Source: VSJD01 sp041653875 (GTDB lineage: Bacteria > Verrucomicrobiota > Kiritimatiellia > JAAZAB01). From it: DNA of 64,000 nucleotides. Positions 46,511 to 56,246 of this stretch are shown here, piece after piece (the stretch's first letter is position 1; every line of letters begins with the position of its first letter). The stretch lies in NCBI GenBank assembly GCA_041653875.1, contig JBAZEM010000002.1, forward strand, positions 1 through 64,000, written 5' to 3'. The notes below the pieces were generated by a model. That model did not search any database. It was not told the DNA's origin and saw only the letters and a program-made list of their open reading frames with translations. The position numbers and the translations under genes were made by a program.

Positions 46511-47161
46511 TTGCTTGGATTGTTGTTCCTGCCGCAGCGACCATTCCTTTAGAATGCGGCTTTTATCGGCCTGCCGCGCCATGGTGTAACAGATATCCAG
46601 TTCGTTCAGCACGCGCGCCAATACCTGGTCGCAATCCACGTTGACGCCCTCCATGCGCAGGGACGTGGCCAGACCGGGATCGAGCGATTTAAAATCGCTT
46701 TCAACGTGAAGCACGTTGACTCCAATCCCCACCACGGCAAATTCGATCACGGCGCGCTTGATGCGCGGTTCAACCAGCACCCCGGCGATTTTACGCCCGT
46801 TGAGCATAACGTCGTTAGGCCATTTGAGCCGGACTTTGTTCGGCCGCCATTTTTCCAAAGCCCGCGCCACCGCCACGGATGCGCAGATATTCATAAAAAC
46901 ACCGTCCGTGGCCGGCCAGTTGGGCCGCAGGAGGACGGATAAGTAAACGCCCTTGCCGGGCAACGACAGCCACTGGCGGCCTTGTCGTCCACGGCCGCAG
47001 GTCTGTTGTTCGGCAACCACCGCAAAGCCTTCCGACGAGCCTTTTTCAGCCCGCGCCTTAAGCACTTCGTTCGTGGATTCCGTTTTATCGAGGAACAACA
47101 AGGGCTGCCCCAGACGGCAATCTTTCAGCGCCGTTCTGATTTTTTCAAGGCGTCGTTTCAT
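46472..47161 (-). CDS. birA: Biotin--[acetyl-CoA-carboxylase] ligase, C-terminally shortened
   Basis: Attaches biotin to carboxylase carrier proteins. 229 residues of the catalytic domain only, with no N-terminal repressor domain: STNEVLK, CGRGRQGR (55-62) for biotinyl-AMP, RLKWPNDVM and GKIAGVLVE-like KIAGVLVEP. The usual C-terminal SH3-like domain is missing or cut short: after LKEWSLRQEQ the frame runs into NAERRTPNVE, which is repeat tract T22. Activity may still be possible since the catalytic core is whole. Confidence 0.92.
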   Translation of the reverse strand: MKRRLEKIRTALKDCRLGQPLLFLDKTESTNEVLKARAEKGSSEGFAVVAEQQTCGRGRQGRQWLSLPGKGVYLSVLLRPNWPATDGVFMNICASVAVARALEKWRPNKVRLKWPNDVMLNGRKIAGVLVEPRIKRAVIEFAVVGIGVNVLHVESDFKSLDPGLATSLRMEGVNVDCDQVLARVLNELDICYTMARQADKSRILKEWSLRQEQQSKQTPNAERRTPNVE

Positions 47162-47176
47162 AATAAAACTTGGAAA

Positions 47177-47333
47177 GGAAGACAGAATTCAGTAGTCAGA
47201 ATTCAGAATGGCAAGCAAACAAGCTTTCTGCCACATGACCAAGTCCTCTCGTACCACAGGCCGATTCGCCAAGGCGGAAAATCTTGTCACCGGCATCCTT
47301 GTTCTGACTCCTGACTTCTGACTCCTGACTTCA
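47177..47333. repeat. Word-repeat tract T23, two inverted arms
   Basis: CAGAATTCAGTAGTCAG words (47177-47210) against CTGACTCCTGACTTCTGAC words (47300-47333). The second arm is the 3' end of nadC. Confidence 0.85.
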
Positions 47334-48222
47334 CTGAACCGTCATCCAATATTTCGAGCGACAAATCGGCCGCCGGCGCCGAATGGGTCAGGCATCCCAA
47401 TGAAATCGCCTGGACTCCCGCGGCCGCCACGGCTTTGACATTGGCCAGCGTAATACCGCCCGAAGCTTCCAAGGGACAGCGGCCGCGGCAGAGCCGGACG
47501 CAGCGCCGCAGGCGCGACAGGGTCATATTGTCCAGCAGGATCCAGTCCGGCCGGGCCGCCAGGGCGCGTTCCAGTTCCGCCTCGGTTTCCACTTCCACCT
47601 CCACGGGCAGCCCCGGGCACCGGCGGCGCGCCGTATGCACGGCCTGGGCGAGATCGCGCGCCCCCCACAGCCGGCGATGGTTATCCTTGATCAAGACCTG
47701 GTCGTAGAGCCCCATGCGATGGTTGGTCCCTCCGCCGCAACGCACCGCGTATTTCTCCAGCGCCCGCCAGGTGGGCGTCGTTTTGCGGGTATCGAGAATG
47801 CGCGTTTTATGCGGCTTGACCCGCTCGACAAAACGCGCCGTCAGGGTGGCAATCCCCGTCAGGCGCTGCATGAAATTGAGCGCCGCGCGTTCTCCGGCCA
47901 GGATGGCGCGGGCCTTGCCCGTGATCCGCATCAGGACCGCGTTCCGCCGGGCGCGGCCACCATCGGGGACCAACACCCGAATGCGCGCGCCGGGATCCAG
48001 CTCGCGGAAAACCTGCGCGGCAATGGCCGCGCCGCAGACGACAGACGCATGGCGGGTAATCACCAGCGCCGTGATGACACGCCCGGGGGCAACCAGCGCG
48101 CGGCTGGTGACGTCGCCCGGCCCCAAGTCCTCGCGCAACGCGCGGCGGATCAGCCCGCGCAATTCCCGTTCGGGCAGACTATCCGACAATGGCGCAATCC
48201 GGTTGTGGCGTTGCGAGGTCAT
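47287..48222 (-). CDS. nadC: Nicotinate-nucleotide pyrophosphorylase (carboxylating)
   Basis: Converts quinolinate and PRPP to nicotinate mononucleotide, the step after NadA. 311 residues: N-terminal sandwich domain with REDLGPGDVTS, then barrel motifs LDTRKTTPTWRALEKYAV, GGGTNHRMGL, VEVEVE and the phosphate loop EASGGI. The protein should end near LEILDD; the last ~14 residues (SGVRSQESEQGCR) are word repeat. The ATG at 48222 fits the family start; 64 upstream codons in frame include a palindromic repeat and are rejected. Confidence 0.95.
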   Translation of the reverse strand: MTSQRHNRIAPLSDSLPERELRGLIRRALREDLGPGDVTSRALVAPGRVITALVITRHASVVCGAAIAAQVFRELDPGARIRVLVPDGGRARRNAVLMRITGKARAILAGERAALNFMQRLTGIATLTARFVERVKPHKTRILDTRKTTPTWRALEKYAVRCGGGTNHRMGLYDQVLIKDNHRRLWGARDLAQAVHTARRRCPGLPVEVEVETEAELERALAARPDWILLDNMTLSRLRRCVRLCRGRCPLEASGGITLANVKAVAAAGVQAISLGCLTHSAPAADLSLEILDDGSVKSGVRSQESEQGCR

Positions 48223-48343
48223 GAGACGGCACTTTACCCTTGACACCAAGCCGATAACAAGATTAATTTGATGTGCAAATGCGAGGCGATATTTGGACGA
48301 ATAAAAGCATTTTCCCGGTTCGGCCTCCGGCCGGGCCGTATTA

Positions 48344-48422
48344 TAAGAAAACGGGCCATCCCGCCGGGTCAGGCGACCCGGCCTACAAAGATGCTGTAGG
48401 CCCGGCACCCTCACCGGGCGTT
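48344..48422. repeat. Palindromic dispersed repeat (GGCCTACA/TGTAGGCC type)
   Basis: GGGTCAGGCGACCC, then GGCCTACAAAGATGCTGTAGGCC, then GCACCCTCACCGGGC. Between the divergent nadC and GAF genes. The rest of 48223-48475 holds no gene. Confidence 0.6.
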
Positions 48423-48475
48423 ATGAAAAAGTTGCCCCGTTGCGGGGCCTAATTTGATTTTCAAGGAGGGCTGGT

Positions 48476-49501
48476 ATGCCGGGCGAGCGCAAAGAGATCA
48501 CGGAATGTTTGCTTGAAATCGCCCAGGAATTGGGCGGCACACTGACAGCGGAAGAAGCGTTGCATGTGATCATCGAGCACATGAAGGTGTTTTTTCCGCA
48601 CCAGAGCATCGCCGTGCTGATCCGGGACGAAACCACGGGGACATTGGAGATCAAAACCGCGCGCGAGATCAGCTATTCGTTCGTCAAACATTTCAAGCGC
48701 AGCGTCGGCGGCGCCATCGTGCCGCGCGTTCTGCTCCAACATGAACGGGTGTTTATCAACGACATGCCGAGCAGCGACCCGGAATACGCGCACCTCAAAT
48801 TGGAACTCGATTTCAAACACATCTGCCTGGCGCCGATCATCCAGAATCAACGCGCCATCGGCTACCTGCACTGCGACCGTACGGAAGGGCCGCCCTTCAC
48901 GGAGGAGGACGCGCGGCGCATGCTGATTATCGCCTACCTGATCGGCCAGCAAACGCAAAAATTCGAACTCCTCTTCCTGACCCGCCATCTGATGCTGATT
49001 GACGAAGCCAGCAAGGCCTTGAAATACCGGGCGTTTGTGGAAGAATTCCGCCGGGAAACGATGCGCGCCAAGACCTATCGCACTCCGCTCAGCCTGATTT
49101 TCCTGAGCCTGGACGACTATGTCGCCTTTGTGGCCACCTCCGGGATCGAGGCCGGGCACGCCCTGCTGGAGGAAGTCCACCGCCTGATCAAGGGCTGCAC
49201 CCGGAGCATTGACATCATCGGCCGATTTTCGGCCAATGAATTCATCGTCTGCCTGGGCGGCACGAGCCGGACTGAAGCGTGCGCCACCTTGGAGCATATC
49301 CGCGCTGAAATCCAGAAATGCACCGCATGCGCGGCCGAACATCCGGTCAACGTCAGCGGTGTCGCCATGACGTTCGAACGCCCGGAAGATTTCGACCTGC
49401 CGCTGGAAAAAATTCTGGCCGCCCTGGGCAGCGGGCTGATCGCCGCGCGCACGAAGGGCAAACATCAGTCGGCGAGCATTTCGCCGCCGCGGAAAGCGTA
49501 A
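48476..49501 (+). CDS. GAF domain protein with degenerate GGDEF domain
   Basis: 341 residues. GAF domain at about 10-165, which would bind a small ligand or nucleotide, then a GGDEF-fold domain (~185-330). The active-site loop reads GRFSANEFIV where a diguanylate cyclase has GGDEF or GGEEF, so cyclase activity is unlikely; a sensory or regulatory role is more plausible. GGAGG gives a strong ribosome site. Its TAA stop is the edge of tract T24. Not linked in an operon. Confidence 0.88.
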   Translation: MPGERKEITECLLEIAQELGGTLTAEEALHVIIEHMKVFFPHQSIAVLIRDETTGTLEIKTAREISYSFVKHFKRSVGGAIVPRVLLQHERVFINDMPSSDPEYAHLKLELDFKHICLAPIIQNQRAIGYLHCDRTEGPPFTEEDARRMLIIAYLIGQQTQKFELLFLTRHLMLIDEASKALKYRAFVEEFRRETMRAKTYRTPLSLIFLSLDDYVAFVATSGIEAGHALLEEVHRLIKGCTRSIDIIGRFSANEFIVCLGGTSRTEACATLEHIRAEIQKCTACAAEHPVNVSGVAMTFERPEDFDLPLEKILAALGSGLIAARTKGKHQSASISPPRKA

Positions 49502-49597
49502 GGGAGTATGGGAGTGTGGGTGTATCGGGGTAAAGATCTCCGTCAATACTCCCTCACTCCGACACTCCCATACTCCCTTACCCCCATACTCCCTTAC
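49500..49597. repeat. Word-repeat tract T24 between two convergent stops
   Basis: GTAAGGGAGTATGGGAGTG words (49500-49531) against CACTCCCATACTCCCTTACG words (49543-49597). The TAA inside the GTAAGGGAG word serves as stop codon for both flanking genes, one on each strand. Confidence 0.9.
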
Positions 49598-49860
49598 GTT
49601 TTCCCTTTTTCTTCGGCGGAATCCACCAGCACCGTGACTTGTTTCTGATCCACGTCCGCCACGCCGGGACCGCAATTGAAATAATGCTCCTGTTCGCCCT
49701 GGCGCACCATGATCCGGCCGGCGTTCAGGCGCGCCAGCAGCGGCGCGTGGCCGGCCAAAACGCCGAACGAACCTTCGGCGCCCGGCAGGACGACGGATTC
49801 CGACTCGCCCGCAAACACACGGGACGACGGCGTCAAAATTTCCAGGGCAAACGAGGTCAT
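49594..49860 (-). CDS. atpC: ATP synthase epsilon subunit, N-terminal domain only
   Basis: 88 residues covering the beta-sandwich domain (LEILTPSSRVF, LPGAEGSFGVLAGHAPLLA). The C-terminal helical hairpin that inhibits ATP hydrolysis in most bacteria is absent, and the gene stops at the boundary of repeat tract T24. Some bacteria (for example Chlorobium) naturally have an epsilon of this length, so it may work. The start overlaps the atpD stop (ATGA). Confidence 0.93.
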   Translation of the reverse strand: MTSFALEILTPSSRVFAGESESVVLPGAEGSFGVLAGHAPLLARLNAGRIMVRQGEQEHYFNCGPGVADVDQKQVTVLVDSAEEKGKT

Positions 49861-51272
49861 AGCGTCTTGGCCTTGTTCAGGACGTCCTCGATCGCGCCGG
49901 CCATGAAGAAGGCCTGCTCCGGCAAGTCGTCGTGCTTGCCATCCAGGATTTCCTTGAAGCCCCGAATGGTTTCGGCCAGGGTGACGTAACGGCCGGGAGT
50001 ATTCAGGAAGGTTTCGGTAACGAAGAACGGCTGGGAAAGAAAGCGCTGGATTTTACGGGCGCGCGCCACAATCAGCTTGTCTTCATTGGAAAGTTCTTCC
50101 ACGCCCAGGATGGCGATAATATCCTGGAGCTCCTTGTATTTCTGCAAAATTTGCTGGACGCCGCGCGCCACGGCATAATGATCGTCGCCCAAAACTTCCC
50201 GGCTCAGGATTTTGGAGGTTGAATCCAGCGGGTCAACCGCCGGATAAATGCCCTGCTCCGAGATGGCGCGCGACAGCACCGTGGTGGCATCGAGATGGCT
50301 GAACACTGTGGCCGGCACCGGGTCGGTCAGGTCGTCGGCGGGCACATAAATGGCCTGCACGGAGGTAATGGCGCCGCGGCGGGTCGAGGTGATGCGCTCC
50401 TCCAGTTCGCCCATTTCCGAAGCCAAGGTCGGCTGATAACCCACGGCCGACGGGATGCGGCCCAAAAGGGTCGAGACTTCCTGGCCGGCCTGCGCATAGC
50501 GGAAAATGTTGTCGATAAACAAAAGCACTTCCTGGCCGGTTTCATCGCGGAAATTTTCGGCCATGGTCATGGCGGTCAGCGCCACGCGCAGACGCGCGCC
50601 GGGCGGCTCGTTCATCTGGCCGTAGATGAGAATGGTTTTCTCCAGCACCTTGGACTCGCGCATTTCGCGGTAAAGATCGTTGCCCTCGCGGGTGCGTTCC
50701 CCCACCCCGGCGAACACCGAAAGGCCGCCATGCTCCGTGGCGATGTTGTGGATCAGCTCCATGATGAGCACGGTCTTGCCCACCCCGGCGCCGCCGAAGA
50801 GCCCGATCTTGCCGCCGCGCGAATAGGGCGCCAGCAAATCCACCACCTTGATGCCCGTCTCGAGAATCTGCGCCTTGGGTTCCTGTTCCTGCAAGGAAGG
50901 CGGCGCGCGGTGGATCGGCAAAAACTGGGTGGCGGACACCGGGCCGAGTCCATCGATGGGTTCGCCCAAAACGTTGAACATGCGCCCAAGATTCTGGCGG
51001 CCCACCGGCACCGTGATCGGCCGGCACGTATCGATCGCTTCGTTGCCGCGCCGGAGCCCGTCCGTGGGCGAAAGTGAAATACAACGCACGACGTTATCGC
51101 CCAGGTGCTGCTGGACTTCGGCAATGACTTCCATGCGGCCTTGATCGTCGGGGATATCGCGCTTGATCCGCAAGGCGACGTCGATCAGCGGCAGATGGCC
51201 GGAGGGGAATTCCACGTCAACCACACTGCCGATAATCTGGATAACTTTGCCCATCGAGTTTTCGTTATTCAC
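49857..51272 (-). CDS. atpD: ATP synthase beta subunit
   Basis: Catalytic F1 subunit of 471 residues. P-loop GGAGVGKT at 160-167, then GERTREGNDLY, and LFIDNIFR with the catalytic region. The GTG at 51272 has GGAG upstream and is preferred to the ATG six codons later. Overlaps atpC by four bases, consistent with coupled translation. Confidence 0.98.
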   Translation of the reverse strand: MNNENSMGKVIQIIGSVVDVEFPSGHLPLIDVALRIKRDIPDDQGRMEVIAEVQQHLGDNVVRCISLSPTDGLRRGNEAIDTCRPITVPVGRQNLGRMFNVLGEPIDGLGPVSATQFLPIHRAPPSLQEQEPKAQILETGIKVVDLLAPYSRGGKIGLFGGAGVGKTVLIMELIHNIATEHGGLSVFAGVGERTREGNDLYREMRESKVLEKTILIYGQMNEPPGARLRVALTAMTMAENFRDETGQEVLLFIDNIFRYAQAGQEVSTLLGRIPSAVGYQPTLASEMGELEERITSTRRGAITSVQAIYVPADDLTDPVPATVFSHLDATTVLSRAISEQGIYPAVDPLDSTSKILSREVLGDDHYAVARGVQQILQKYKELQDIIAILGVEELSNEDKLIVARARKIQRFLSQPFFVTETFLNTPGRYVTLAETIRGFKEILDGKHDDLPEQAFFMAGAIEDVLNKAKTL

Positions 51273-51284
51273 CGTGCTCTCCCT

Positions 51285-52157
51285 TTATGCCATTGCTTCC
51301 ACGCCGGTGGTAATATCGGCCAGTTCCCGGGTGATCATAACCTGCCGGAGCTTGTTGTAATCCAGTTGGATCTGGCCGATCATGTCGGACGCGTTTTTAC
51401 TGGCCTGGTCCATCATGATCATCCGGGCGCTGTGTTCCGAAACCTGTTCCTCGGACAAAACTTGCCTAATGCGGCTTGCCAGATAGCGGGGCAAGAGGTC
51501 ATCGGCGATCGCAGCCACGGACGGCTCAAAGAGCCTTGCGCGCTTTTGCGAACCACCCGCCTTGCCGGCGGCCGGGGCCATCGGCAACAGGGGGATTCTG
51601 GCCGGAATCTGCTGAAGAGTGGACTTGCACTGCGCGTAAAACAGATCCACCTGATCCACCTGTCCTTTGCAATATAGATCGCACAATTGCCGGGCGACAA
51701 TCTCCGCCTGCGCCTCCTCCAGGGGATAGGCCTGCTCGATCCGGAAATCGGCCGCCTTGGCCTGCGCGCGCTTGAAGAAATCGCCCGCCTTGCGCCCGAT
51801 CAACAATAGCGCCACCGCGCCCGGCGCGCCGGCGCGCTCGCGCAAGGCTTGCTGGACGAAGCGGAACAGATTGGTATTCAGACTGCCGCACAAGCCCCGA
51901 TCGGTCGCAATCACCACCCAAAGGATCCGGCGCGCGCTCCGCCGCAACATGAGCGGATGTTGAAGCGCGCGTCCTTCCGGCAGTCCCAGCAAAGTCTGAA
52001 CCAGCGTCTCGATGCGTTGGGCATAGGGCCGGCTGGCCTGGACCACCGCCTGGATGCGGCGCAGTTTGACGGCCGAGACCATTTTCATGGCGCTCAGGAT
52101 CTGCTTGTTTTTCCTGATGCTGCGCAGGCGCCCTTTGATTTCCCTGAGATTATTCAT
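51285..52157 (-). CDS. atpG: ATP synthase gamma subunit
   Basis: Rotor shaft of F1, 290 residues, with the N-terminal coiled coil (IKGRLRSIRKNKQILSAMKMV) and the C-terminal helix (ARMIMMDQASKNASDMI) that sit in the alpha-beta ring. DRGLCGSLN is conserved. Between atpA and atpD in the standard order. Confidence 0.97.
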   Translation of the reverse strand: MNNLREIKGRLRSIRKNKQILSAMKMVSAVKLRRIQAVVQASRPYAQRIETLVQTLLGLPEGRALQHPLMLRRSARRILWVVIATDRGLCGSLNTNLFRFVQQALRERAGAPGAVALLLIGRKAGDFFKRAQAKAADFRIEQAYPLEEAQAEIVARQLCDLYCKGQVDQVDLFYAQCKSTLQQIPARIPLLPMAPAAGKAGGSQKRARLFEPSVAAIADDLLPRYLASRIRQVLSEEQVSEHSARMIMMDQASKNASDMIGQIQLDYNKLRQVMITRELADITTGVEAMA

Positions 52158-52175
52158 TCGATAAAATTACACGCA

Positions 52176-53723
<1,548 letters not shown>

Positions 53724-53777
53724 TGTATTCCTGTCGTATGAGATCAGTTTACTACTGTCAAACAACCTTGCATCGAA

Positions 53778-54314
53778 TCAGCCCATCAGAACCTGGCGCA
53801 TGTGCGTCAACTGGCCCCGACAACTGCCGTCAATCAGACGATCATCGATGCGAATGGTAATCCCCGCCAAAAGTTCCGGAACCACCGCTATTTCCAATTT
53901 CACCTTCTTATTCAACCATTGCGTCAGGCGGCGCAAAAAATCGGCCTGGTCGGCGTCCGTCATGGGCAAGGCGCTTTCGACCCGAACTTCGACGCGGCCC
54001 TCTTCCCCGTCCAGCCTGGCTTCCAGAAATTGCACAAGCTCCGCCAGCAAGCCCGCGCGCCGGTTCCTGACCAGCAGTCCGACAAAATTCCTGGTCAACG
54101 GATTGAACACCGGCGCCGTTATTTCGTCCAGAATGGCCTGCTTGGCGGCCACGGGAAGAGTGGGATTAGCCAGGCAGGCCTTGAGCATCGGCTCGCGCCC
54201 GATCAAGGCCGACAAGGACTTCAACTCGTCCGCAACCTGGCGCTGAATGGACTGCTCGGCGGCCAGCGCCAAGAGCGCACAACCATATCGTTTTGCCAGT
54301 TCGTTAACGCTCAC
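53778..54314 (-). CDS. atpH: ATP synthase delta subunit
   Basis: Peripheral-stalk subunit joining F1 to b, 178 residues: helical N-terminal domain (NELAKRYGCALLALA) and C-terminal VELRV-type segment RVEVRVESALPM. It starts with GTG overlapping the atpF stop (GTGA). Confidence 0.95.
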   Translation of the reverse strand: MSVNELAKRYGCALLALAAEQSIQRQVADELKSLSALIGREPMLKACLANPTLPVAAKQAILDEITAPVFNPLTRNFVGLLVRNRRAGLLAELVQFLEARLDGEEGRVEVRVESALPMTDADQADFLRRLTQWLNKKVKLEIAVVPELLAGITIRIDDRLIDGSCRGQLTHMRQVLMG

Positions 54315-54805
54315 GCTTGCTTCTCAGCCTCCAATTCGCCAAAAACCTTGTCCACAACGCGCCGCTGGAGCGCCGGGTCCGCCATTTGCCCCACGACTTT
54401 TTCCGTCACCCGCATGGAAATATCCAGAACTTCCCGGCGCAGTTCCTTGATCGCCTTGGCCTTCTCCTGGACAATAATTTCCTCGGCCCGTTTGATGAGG
54501 GCCTCGCCCTGTTCCCGGGCTGTGACGATAATTTCCTCGCGCATAGCGGCGCCCTCCCGGGCGGCCTGACGCAAGAGATCCTGGGTTTGATCGCCCAGTT
54601 TAGCCATCTGCTCGGCATAGGCCTTCTTTTGGGACTCCATGTCCTGGCGGGCGTCATCGGCCGCTTTCAGGTCGCCGCGGATTTTGTCGATCCGCGCCTG
54701 GAACATGGCCGTCAGCGGCTTGTAGGCGATCAGCCACAACAAGAACAGCCCAATCAGGAACGTGACGAGCTGGGCAACGATTAACGGTAAATCAACGGTC
54801 AGCAT
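54311..54805 (-). CDS. atpF: ATP synthase b subunit
   Basis: Peripheral-stalk subunit of 164 residues: one N-terminal TM helix (LIVAQLVTFLIGLFLLWLI) then a long charged helix. The ATG at 54805 is the family start; the frame continues upstream into dispersed repeat copy C. Confidence 0.95.
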   Translation of the reverse strand: MLTVDLPLIVAQLVTFLIGLFLLWLIAYKPLTAMFQARIDKIRGDLKAADDARQDMESQKKAYAEQMAKLGDQTQDLLRQAAREGAAMREEIIVTAREQGEALIKRAEEIIVQEKAKAIKELRREVLDISMRVTEKVVGQMADPALQRRVVDKVFGELEAEKQA

Positions 54806-54808
54806 GTG

Positions 54809-54925
54809 AATTAGGCCCCGATATGACAACTGCTGCTGTAGCCGTCGGACGTTAGGCCGACGTTTTCCGAGCAACCACGCGAGCCTGCCGTCTCGCGGCT
54901 ACAACATCGGAATTCCTACACGATT
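54809..54925. repeat. GTAGCC-type dispersed repeat, copy C
   Basis: Core 54837-54903 nearly identical to copy B at 37077. The GAATTAGGCCC flank at 54809 matches the start of copy A at 827. It lies inside the ATP synthase operon between atpE and atpF. Confidence 0.85.
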
Positions 54926-55292
54926 ACTTGACCGCCGCGGCGGCCGGCGCGTTTTTCTGCAGGCCGTCCAGCTGTCCCTGCAACTGCAATTCTTCGATCT
55001 TCATTTTCAGCACACTGACTTTGTTCTGCATTTCGACTTGCTCCTTTGCGCCCGTGGCAAAGGGATCGGCAAAGAGCAACAAGAGCGCCACGACCAGGGC
55101 GTAAATGGCCAGCGACTCGATGAAGGCCAACCCGATGATCAGGTTCGTGCCGATGGTGCCGGCGGCCTCCGGCTGGCGCGAAATACCCTGCATGGCGCCG
55201 TTAACGGCCATCCCCTGCCCCAGTCCGGTGCCCAGCGTTGCGATCGCGATGCCGAAACCGGACACTACCACCGACGCGGTCAAGATATCCAT
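54924..55292 (-). CDS. atpE: ATP synthase c subunit with C-terminal extension
   Basis: Ring-forming proteolipid, 122 residues against the usual 75-90. Two TM helices joined by the polar loop RQPE (39-42). The ion site has Gln26 (GLGQG) in helix 1 and Glu59-Ser60...Tyr64 (FIESLAIY) in helix 2, the pattern of Na+-type c rings, whereas H+ types usually lack the hydroxyl after Glu. About 40 extra residues after ADPFATG are polar and helical (MQNKVSVLKMKIEELQLQG) and end in an Ala-rich tail. GGAGG precedes the ATG. Ion specificity is inference. Confidence 0.95.
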   Translation of the reverse strand: MDILTASVVVSGFGIAIATLGTGLGQGMAVNGAMQGISRQPEAAGTIGTNLIIGLAFIESLAIYALVVALLLLFADPFATGAKEQVEMQNKVSVLKMKIEELQLQGQLDGLQKNAPAAAAVK

Positions 55293-55306
55293 AAATCATC
55301 CTCCTG

Positions 55307-56044
55307 TTAATGTTTTTCGAACGCCACACCGATGTAGGACATGGTCAGCGCCGTGAAGACCAGCGCCTGCACAAAACCGACCAGCACGCCCAGGAGCAGA
55401 ATGCCCGGACGCAGCAGGAAGGGCACGATCGCCAACAACTTGGAAACGATATCGTGCGAGAAAAAGAACAAGGTCAGCAAATAAACCAGCACGCCCAGCA
55501 TGATTTCCTTGGCCAGCATATTGCCGAAAAGCCGCATGGTCAACGACAACGGGCGCGTGAACACTTCCAGGCCCCGGATAATGATGAACATGGGCGCCAG
55601 CCAATAGGGCGGCCCGCAAAAGTGCTTGCCGTAGCCCACCAAGCCGCGCCGGCGGATGTGCAGGAACTCGGCGGTGCCCGCGACGATCAGCGCCATAGCC
55701 GCATTGATGTTCAAATTCGTGGTCGGCGAGACAAACCCCGGAATCAGGCCAATCAGGTTCGAGCAAAGAATAAAGAGAAAGAGCGTGGCAAACAACGGCA
55801 CAAAACGCGGCCCTTGCGGACCGGCAATTTGCCGGCTCAAGCCAATGACATATTCCAGGGCCGTTTCCAGCGCGTTTTGCAGGCGGCCGGGTTCCAGGGC
55901 CGCATGACGGGCCGCGAACAACGCAAAAACGATCAGGCAACCCATGATCAGCCAGGCCGTCAGCAATACCGTCGGCACCGGAAACCCCGGAAACCAATGG
56001 CTCCAGAGCGCGGCCAAAATATTCGGACCTTCCAAGCCTTCCAT
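55307..56044 (-). CDS. atpB: ATP synthase a subunit
   Basis: Membrane stator that forms the ion half-channels with the c ring; 245 residues. The essential Arg171 lies in LTMRLFGNMLAKE. The ATG at 56044 has GGAAAG five bases upstream and is preferred to the ATG at 56074, which has no ribosome site. First F1Fo gene of the operon; no atpI precedes it directly. Confidence 0.95.
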   Translation of the reverse strand: MEGLEGPNILAALWSHWFPGFPVPTVLLTAWLIMGCLIVFALFAARHAALEPGRLQNALETALEYVIGLSRQIAGPQGPRFVPLFATLFLFILCSNLIGLIPGFVSPTTNLNINAAMALIVAGTAEFLHIRRRGLVGYGKHFCGPPYWLAPMFIIIRGLEVFTRPLSLTMRLFGNMLAKEIMLGVLVYLLTLFFFSHDIVSKLLAIVPFLLRPGILLLGVLVGFVQALVFTALTMSYIGVAFEKH

Positions 56045-56225
56045 AAAAACTTTCCGCGGACCATATCGTCGCATCGCCGTTATCGGGCAAACACTTGCCG
56101 GAAAACTTACCGATTCAAGACCGAGGGGTCAAGGAGAAACCCGGCCAGAAAAAACCTGGGATGGGCCTCCATCGCCGCGCCCCGCCGGCAGGGGCCTGCC
56201 ACCCTCCATATCCAGGTCGCAGTTT

Positions 56226-56246
56226 GGGTTGCGGGCGTCAGCCCGT
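56226..56246. repeat. Short GCGGGC...GCCCGCAACCC hairpin repeat, reverse strand
   Basis: Reverse-complement copy of the element at 5569. It encodes the last residues (KTG) and stop of the small subunit gene on the minus strand. Confidence 0.6.

Noticed and set aside
48223..48414. N-terminal extension of NadC
   Set aside because: The extra 64 codons run through a palindromic repeat; the ATG at 48222 matches the family start.
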